Below are positions 57,764-64,000 of a stretch of 64,000 nt of DNA, one piece after another. The notes below the pieces were generated by a model. The model did not search any database, was not told the DNA's origin, and saw only the letters and a program-made list of their open reading frames with translations. Both the position numbers and the translations under genes were made by a program. This DNA is from Anniella stebbinsi (taxonomy: Eukaryota > Chordata > Lepidosauria > Squamata > Anniellidae), in the NCBI GenBank assembly GCA_029215795.1, contig JARDYH010000001.1, forward strand, positions 196,919,654 to 196,983,653, in the 5' to 3' direction. Each line of letters starts with the position of its first letter. Positions within the stretch are counted from its first letter, which is position 1.

Positions 57764-58636
57764 GTTAGTGGGGCGTTCCTCTGACCGGATGGAGGGTGTT
57801 CAACCTGTTCTGGATGGGGTTGCACTCCCCTTGAAGGAGCGGGTTTGTAGCTTGGGGGTTCTCCTAGAACCATCTCTGTCACTTGAGCTCAGGTGGCCTC
57901 GGTGGCATGGAGTGTCTTCTACCATCTTCGGCTGGTGGCCCAGCTACGCCCCTATCTGGACAGGGATAACCTGGTTTCAGTTGTCCATGCTCTGGTAACC
58001 TCCAAGTTAGATTATTGCAATGCACTCTACGTGGGGTTGCCTTTGAAGGCGGTTCGGAAGCTGCAGCTTGTGCAAAATGCAGCGGCCAGATTGATAACTG
58101 GAACCAGAAGGTTCAAGCATATAAGACCTACTCTGGCCCGCTTGCATTGGCTGCCTGTATGTTTCCAAGCCCGATTCAAGGTGCTGGTTTTAACCTATAA
58201 AATCTTACATGGCTTGGGACCACAATACCTGATGAAACGCTTCTCCCGACATGAACCTACCCGTACACTACGCTCAACATCAAAGGTCCTCCTCCGGGTG
58301 CCTACTCTGAGGGAAGTTCAGAGGACGGCAACAAGGGAGAGGGCCTTCTCTGTGGTGGCCTCCCAATTATGGAATGATCTCCCCGATGAGGCCCGCCTGG
58401 CGCCAACATTGTTATTGTTTCGGTGCCAGGTCAAAACTTTTCTTTTCTCCCAGGCATTTTAACAGCTCAAGTTGAGGTTTTAACTGACTTTGTGGCCAGG
58501 CTTAAAAGTTTTAAATGTTTTAAATGTCAGCTGTTTTATGTTTTATATTTTTGAATTTTGTATATTGTCTTTTTAGTGTTCAATCTTCTAATTTTTGTAA
58601 ACCGCCTTGGCTATGGGGTGGTATATAAATGTAATA

Positions 58637-58674
<38 letters not shown>

Positions 58675-58691
58675 CAATAATAATAATAATA
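57764..58691 (+). mobile_element. L2-type LINE, RT C-terminal half and 3' UTR, with (TAA)n tail
   Basis: It begins at 'gttagtggggcgttcctctg', encodes SDRMEGVQPVLDGVALPLKE, then (after a frame change near 57890) HLRLVAQLRPYLDRDNL, ALVTSKLDYCNALYVGLPLK and LHWLPVCFQARFKVLVLTYK. The stretch 57893-58462 is open for 189 codons. The 3' UTR reads 'ctatggggtggtatataaat', followed by (TAA)n at 58633-58691. It lacks the YADD core and is inactive. Near-identical in sequence to 63505-64000. Confidence 0.88.
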
Positions 58692-58739
58692 GAGAACTCC
58701 ATGGATGAATACTTGCATGTTGTGCTTGGCCAACATACT

Positions 58740-59700
58740 AATAAGGAGTAGGCTATAAGGACAGGGTTGGCTATTCCTCTCTCCCCACCTCTCTGCCATC
58801 CCCACCGAATGGCAGCACTGGTTCCCCCTTACTGTATCGGGGCACCGCGATTCCATGGGAAGGGGCAGAGAGTGGGGGAGAGAAACTCCCCCGCCTCCTT
58901 GTTGCTGCAGCGGTGCCCCCGATGCATGTCCCACTGTGGCCAGAGCCAGGGGGAGACAGATTTCCTGCCTGCTGGATCGGGCTGTGGCGGCCACAGAGGG
59001 ACAAGTGCTGCAGGTGCCGCTGCAGCAACAAGAAGGCAGGAAACTTCTCTGCCCCCTCTCCTTGTTGCTGCCATGGTCCCTGCTGCAGGAACAAGGAGAG
59101 GGGGAAGAGAAGCACCCCGTCTCTCCTTGTTTCTGTAGCATCGCCCGCGTTGCGTGTCCCTCTGTGCCTGCCAGTTCAGGCTGCAGCGGCTGCGGAGGGA
59201 CATGCACTGCGTCACTGGCACCTTGCCCATTTGTTTTGATACTGCCAGCTCTCTCTGGCCTCAGTGTCAAAACAAATGGGATGGGATGCCAGGCGAAGGG
59301 ATACCATCCCTGGACCAGGGATGGTATCTCCCCCCCCCCCGCCTGGCATCCTGTCCCATTTGTTTCGAGGCTTGAGGGTGGAGGGAGCTGTCAGCTGCAG
59401 CTCTCCCCCAGCCTCGAAACTAATGGGAATGGTATCCCTCTGCAGTGGGGAAGATATCAGCCCCACAGGGATGTACAGTCCGGGGATGATATCCCAGCAC
59501 AGCACGTGCATACTCATTTGTTTTGATGCTGAGGCTGGAGAGGGTTGACAGCTCTCTCCAGCCTCGGTGTTGAAACTAATGGGCCTGTCCGGGAAACGCG
59601 TGGGGATGGCACGCTATTTCCCCTGTCCATAGAGCTCCGCTGGGCAAGAGCGGCAGAGGTTTCTGCCACTCTTGCCTTGCAACTCTGTAGGTAGGGTAAA
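58740..59700. repeat. GC-rich segment with a cluster of nested and serial hairpins
   Basis: Hairpin 1 (59226-59280) pairs CCCATTTGTTTTGATACTG with its inverse. Hairpin 2 (about 59278-59357) pairs GGGATGGGATGCCAGGCG with CGCCTGGCATCCTGTCCC and encloses GATACCATCCCTGG/CCAGGGATGGTATC. Hairpin 3 (59355-59427) and hairpin 4 (59515-59583) again start CATTTGTTT and end AAACTAATGGG, with GGCTGGAGAG/CTCTCCAGCC inside the last. The modular layout looks like internal structure of a non-autonomous transposon. Confidence 0.65.
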
Positions 59701-59885
59701 TAATCCACAGAGCCCGACAGACGACACAATAATCAACGTTTGCGCAGATAAACAATTCTGCACAGTGTTGCTTATTGGAATTGGCTTTTGCCTCTCAGAC
59801 GCCACAATTGTCAGCGTGGACCATTTAATCTACCGTGAACTATTTAATCAACTGTTGACTACTGTGTCATCCAAACCCAGTCTCT

Positions 59886-61404
59886 GTATGCTTTCAGAGG
59901 CTACTGATTTTTGGCTACTAAACCTGGACACGATTTGTCAACCTCTGGTTATGTTCCCATTTGTTATTCCCTGCACCACAAGGCACTGGTTAGAGGAGTT
60001 AACAGTAGTCAATTCAGTTGGATTACAAACACCACACCTCCTGGGTTGGGGAATCATATTTCCCTAGATTGTCAATCCCAGGTATTACTCCAGCAGTGTT
60101 TGCTGAGCTTCTTTAATCTAGCCAATTTGTTATGGGAGGAATGCATAGATGGACATGCACAAACTGTAAGAAGAATGGAAGAAGAGGGACTAACTTTCAT
60201 GCTACCCCCTCCCCAATATGGACTACTGACATGGACAGAACATCCAATGAATTATGGGTGCACAAGATATTCTCAGTACATTTATGCCTAGTTCATTCTT
60301 GCCATGGCCTCCAAGTGATTGCCTGAAGGAACAGTAGGATTTGTGAGCTGATAGGGATCATGGTGATGTCCCTGATTGTATGAACTGTGACTTCCACCAG
60401 GAGCCTATAACCTAAGAGCCACAATTTTCAGGTTGTCATGAAGGAGTCTCAGATACATTTTTACACTATGTAAAAATGCCTGGAACAAAGATTTCCTTTG
60501 GGGATAGAAATGTGCCTACTGTAAGAGTTCCGTGTCTCACCTTGAGTCTTTCAAGTTAAGACTGATTATAGTCAAAAGAAATAACAGAACGTGCAATTCC
60601 TCAGTACATTTCAGGACACGTGAAATAAAAATGCACCAAAACATTCTCAATTTGGGGGCCTCGACGTTATATATGCCTCAATGTTAAATTTAAATGTAAG
60701 TAAAAAGAGAATGAGAAAGATAAAGATACTAATAAGGTATGATTTTCAGGTCCACACAGGGACTATAAAAAGCTTATTAACTGCCATGACTGCCGTGTGT
60801 TTTAAATTATTTGATCACTCTGCTTTACAGCAGGAGAAATACTCTCTCGGAGCGGCTCCGTGCTTTGATTAATTACTTTCATACATAAGCTTTTACAGGG
60901 TATTAGTGCTGGAGTGAGTCAGACTGGCTGCCTGTGATTACCAGCCTAGACTCATTTTACATTTATGTTAATAGGAGTGTTAATGAAAGAAATCTTTTAC
61001 ATTTTTAGTGTTTTTCTAACTACCTAAAAGCTTTCTGCTTATATTCTTACTTATTGGATAGAATTATGGGTGCAGTTCACTGCAGTTCTACATGTCTTGT
61101 TAAAATTATTGCATGGGGCGGGGAGAGAGATACGCCCAGTAAATCACAATGAAGCAGGCTCGTATTCTGTGAACAGTTGACCAGATACTCAGCCCTCCTC
61201 CACCCTTGGTGAGAAATACAATGCATACACTGGACATACATATGTTGTGTTCAGATAAAGCATAGCTTATAGAATGCTTATGTTTCAAGATCACTTTAGT
61301 TATAGCAAATATACTTCCATCCCTTCCGTTTCCCTTTATAATCTGAATATAAATTTCTGTTACTCAAAAGAAGTTAAATGTAAAGATAAGCTTCTTTTCT
61401 TGCT
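59886..61404. other. intronic sequence; possible conserved block near 60680-60990
   Basis: No exon or transposon ends recognised. 60680-60990 is non-repetitive, with 'gctttgattaattactttca' and other TAAT cores. Conserved status cannot be judged without alignment. Confidence 0.35.
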
Positions 61405-61407
61405 AGA

Positions 61408-61753
61408 GGGTGCCTCTACAAGAGCGATTTAAAGCTCTTTCAAAGCACATTACCGATTTTACCTCCACATGAGTGGAGCGCAAATCGGGGGTTGAGCCGC
61501 TTTTTCTGTCCGATTATGCACATTATCGAATGCGCGTTAAACAGCGAGTTTTAATTTACCGTGGGAGTTAAAGCGCCTTATGACCATGTAAACAAGCGAT
61601 TCTCTGCATGTAAACACCTTTAAAGCGTGTTTCATACAACCAGTAATGTGCTTCACCGCCTCCCGTGTATAGGAATTAGGCATAAAAGCGATTGCGAGAA
61701 GATGCGCATAATCGGCCAACCATGCGTCAAACCGAATTCTTGTAGAGGGGACC
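61408..61753 (+). mobile_element. MITE family T, copy 3 (346 bp)
   Basis: It starts GGGTGCCTCTACAAGAGC and ends TTCTTGTAGAGGGGACC. The interior is colinear with copy 1 on the opposite strand ('gcgcattaccgg' equivalents, 'gagttttaatttaccgtggg', 'gcgataatcgg'-like motifs). Flanks AGA and TTA do not match, so the target duplication is unclear. Confidence 0.75.
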
Positions 61754-63504
61754 TTAGTACAGCAGATTCTGGAGATCTCTGGGTTCAGTCCTAGCTCAGC
61801 AGAGGACTAACTAAGATTGGCACAAGATGCAACAATTCATGTGGGTGCTGTTGAAAGTGGAAGCCCCAGGAAACATGTGACGGGACATCAGCACCCTGCA
61901 AGTTCCCTCATCTCCTGTCCATTCTTCCATGGACAGAAAACTTACAGAGCATTATTAGGAGGGAGAGGAGAGGGAGGAGGAGACATGGGGATGTGGCTTT
62001 GGTTGGCAGGCATGTGTTTGGTGAAACTAGACATTATGGCATATACATAATGCATTGGATCCAGAGAGGTCTTCTACTGGCACTAGTCCTGCTCAGAATG
62101 TCCTGCTAATGGAAAGTGGGGAGGTAGTTCTCATCCATTTCCCTCTCATCTGTAGCCCCCAGAAAAAGTTTTGTGGGGCGGGGGAAGGATGGTGGTGGCT
62201 GGAGAAGAGTGGGGAAGGGGGAATTAGCAAAATTCTTCTGCTGGATCAGAAACCTTCGTATCAGAGAATCCTGTATCTCTTTCATCTACAGAAGGCAGAT
62301 TCTAGATCCATCCCACTGCCTAGGTTCTAACCTCATTAAGCTGGGCTGATTTTCAGTCCTAGAACATGGAACAAAATAATGATCAACGCTCCAATGTACA
62401 GGAATGTGAGAAAGGAAAAAGGCAAGGCATTTTGCACTCTGAATATTCCGTATAAATGGAGGATGATAAATATATTGAAATAGTGTATCAGCTGGAAAAA
62501 ATAAGACTGAAAGTGGAATTACATAGGAGGAAAGAGATGACCCAGTCTCCTATGGTTAAATCCTCATCACTGCTTTAAGTAGATCAGACTGAGGATAAAG
62601 GATAAATACACATTTGAAGATGCAGCAAAAAGCTCTCTGAGAGCATTTTGAAGATAAGAGCTGGTGAGGCACACAGGCTGAACATGTGAGCAAGGAAACC
62701 CCGATTTCAAAACTCACCCCAGCCATACACACACACACACACACACACACTGAATTTCTATCAGGGTTACTGAGCCAATGTTTGTGAAGCACTTTAAAGT
62801 CTTAGGAAGCATTATGTACATGGTAAGAATTCTTTTAAAAATGCGAAACACTGGATAGCTTATGCAACTTTCAATTTTCAGAATGGTAGTTCAAGTAGAT
62901 GAATATGCAGTGTGGCTGCATAGAGCGGGAAATTTCACTTGGCAGAATGGTTCATGCTACTAATATTGCTGCAAAATTAAAAGTATCAACAGCATATTTA
63001 TCAGTAATACACACTTGAAGCAAAGGTTACGGAAGAAACTTAACACCCGTCTGATTAAAGCTATCAAAAACGAAGAAATCCGAGTCATGTCTAGTTTGTC
63101 TCATGGCTTTTAGTAGGACTAATTTAATCTGGATCCAACCCAGAGTTTTCAAATAAAAATGCACTTAATGACTACCAACACACTTGGAAAAAAGATACTT
63201 GTGACTGTTATCACAATATCATTAATGTGGCATTGACACAATATAACTGGGATAACAAAAAGTGGGATCTGAAACACAACACTGCAGTGTGTACCCAACT
63301 GCCCAGAGCAGTGTTCCTGCTCAGGTCTCGAGCCAGCACAGAACAAGAGCCTTGTTGTGTTATTTAGGTTTCTTAAGGGCCACAGAATTTCAGGAGAGGG
63401 CATAGGGAAAAGGACACCCATTTTTCTTTCCCACCACTATGAAACCTCTCCTTGCTATTATAAAATATATGATCACTGAGGGCAGTGATCTGTAAGATCT
63501 GTTA
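61754..63504. other. intronic sequence without recognised features
   Basis: No exon or transposon ends. (AC)n microsatellite at 62726-62750. Confidence 0.4.
62726..62750. repeat. (AC)n microsatellite
   Basis: Twelve AC dinucleotides. Confidence 0.9.
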
Positions 63505-64000
63505 GTGGGTGGTTCCGCTGACCAGATGGAGGGTGTTCAACCTGTTCTGGATGGGGTTGCACTCCCCTTGAAGGAGCGGGTTCGTAGCTTGGGGGTTCTC
63601 CTAGAACCATCTCTGTCACTTGAGGCGCACGTGGCCTCAGTGGCACAGAGTGCCTTCTACCAACTTCGGTTGGTGGCCCAGCTACGTCCCTATCTGGTCA
63701 GGGATAACCTGGCTTCAGTTGTCCATGCTCTGGTAACCTCCAAGTTAGATTACTGCAATGCACTCTACGTGGGGCTGCCTTTGAAGGTGGTTCGGAAGCT
63801 GCAGCTTGTGCAAAATGCAGCGGCCAGATTGATAACCGGAACCAGTAGGTTCGAACATATAAGACCTACTCTGGCCCGCTTGCATTGGCTGCCTGTATGT
63901 TTCCGAGCCCGGTTCAAGGTGCTGGTTTTAACCTATAAAGCCTTACACGGCTTGGGACCACAATACCTGATGGAACGCCTTTCCCGACATGAACCTACCC
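63505..64000 (+). mobile_element. L2-type LINE, RT fragment running off the window
   Basis: It starts at 'gttagtgggtggttccgctg', the same internal point as 57764. It encodes DQMEGVQPVLDGVALPLKER, SLGVLLEPSLSLEAHVASVA, ALVTSKLDYCNALYVGLPLK and LHWLPVCFRARFKVLVLTYK. It continues past position 64000, so the 3' end is not seen. Confidence 0.88.

Larger units (their letters stand above)
57721..59882. mobile_element. Harbinger-like element, copy D, enlarged by nested insertions
   Basis: The left end GGGCACGTTCGGATGACACA and the reverse-complemented right end GACTGGGTTTGGATGACACA match the family at 9448 and 19658. TCT flanks both ends (57718-57720 and 59883-59885). An L2 LINE (57764-58691) splits it, followed by a GC-rich hairpin-bearing segment. 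'aatagccaaccct' near the left end recurs inverted at about 58763. The pairing of these distant ends is likely but not certain. Confidence 0.55.

Noticed and set aside
58611..59526. Frames of 219 and 223 codons on opposite strands
   Set aside because: They overlap the L2 tail, a (TAA)n tract and GC-rich hairpin repeats; mutual openness comes from palindromic, stop-poor sequence.
59590..59605. 'gggaaacgcgtggg' considered as a third hammerhead core
   Set aside because: No CTGANGA or stem II upstream at the required spacing.

Overview
The window is vertebrate nuclear DNA, most likely from a squamate reptile (lizard or snake). This is inferred from compact vertebrate splice sites, CR1- and L2-type LINEs side by side, tRNA-derived SINEs, and many short hAT- and Harbinger-like DNA transposons. 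Nothing bacterial is present. Almost all open frames are chance frames or transposon remains.

The only protein-coding gene I can support is PARD3B, the par-3-like cell-polarity scaffold, on the minus strand. Two consecutive internal exons are visible: 47424-47534 (111 nt) and 27460-27756 (297 nt). Both begin and end in phase 2, and they join across one 19.7 kb intron to read MKEERER-IGAKHQEL. The rest of the window is intron: 5' flanking intron from 47535 to 64000, 3' flanking intron from 1 to 27459. Transcription runs right to left.

The introns are a dense graveyard of mobile elements. LINEs are 5'-truncated L2-type copies (13.1, 16.6, 25.6, 45.7, 45.8, 48.8, 49.8, 54.6, 57.8 and 63.5 kb) and CR1-type copies (9.2, 23.4, 31.9, 33.9 and 53.2 kb). 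A DIRS-like RNase H fragment lies near 11.5 kb and a broken hAT transposase near 52 kb. Non-autonomous DNA elements fall into several families with visible terminal repeats and target-site duplications, several of them nested. A nearly perfect U6 snRNA retrocopy with poly(A) and a 16-bp target-site duplication sits at 6.3 kb.

The most interesting signals are: (1) a complete minimal hammerhead-ribozyme-like fold at 50311-50353, with a decayed relative at 44183-44217, both probably from Penelope-like elements; (2) a (UG)n tract starting 15 nt inside the intron after the 111-nt PARD3B exon; (3) a 457-bp near-palindromic hAT-type element at 38475-38931; (4) a 28-bp minisatellite open in all three plus-strand frames; and (5) a cluster of nested and tandem hairpins at 59.2-59.6 kb. 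No new multi-gene system is present.
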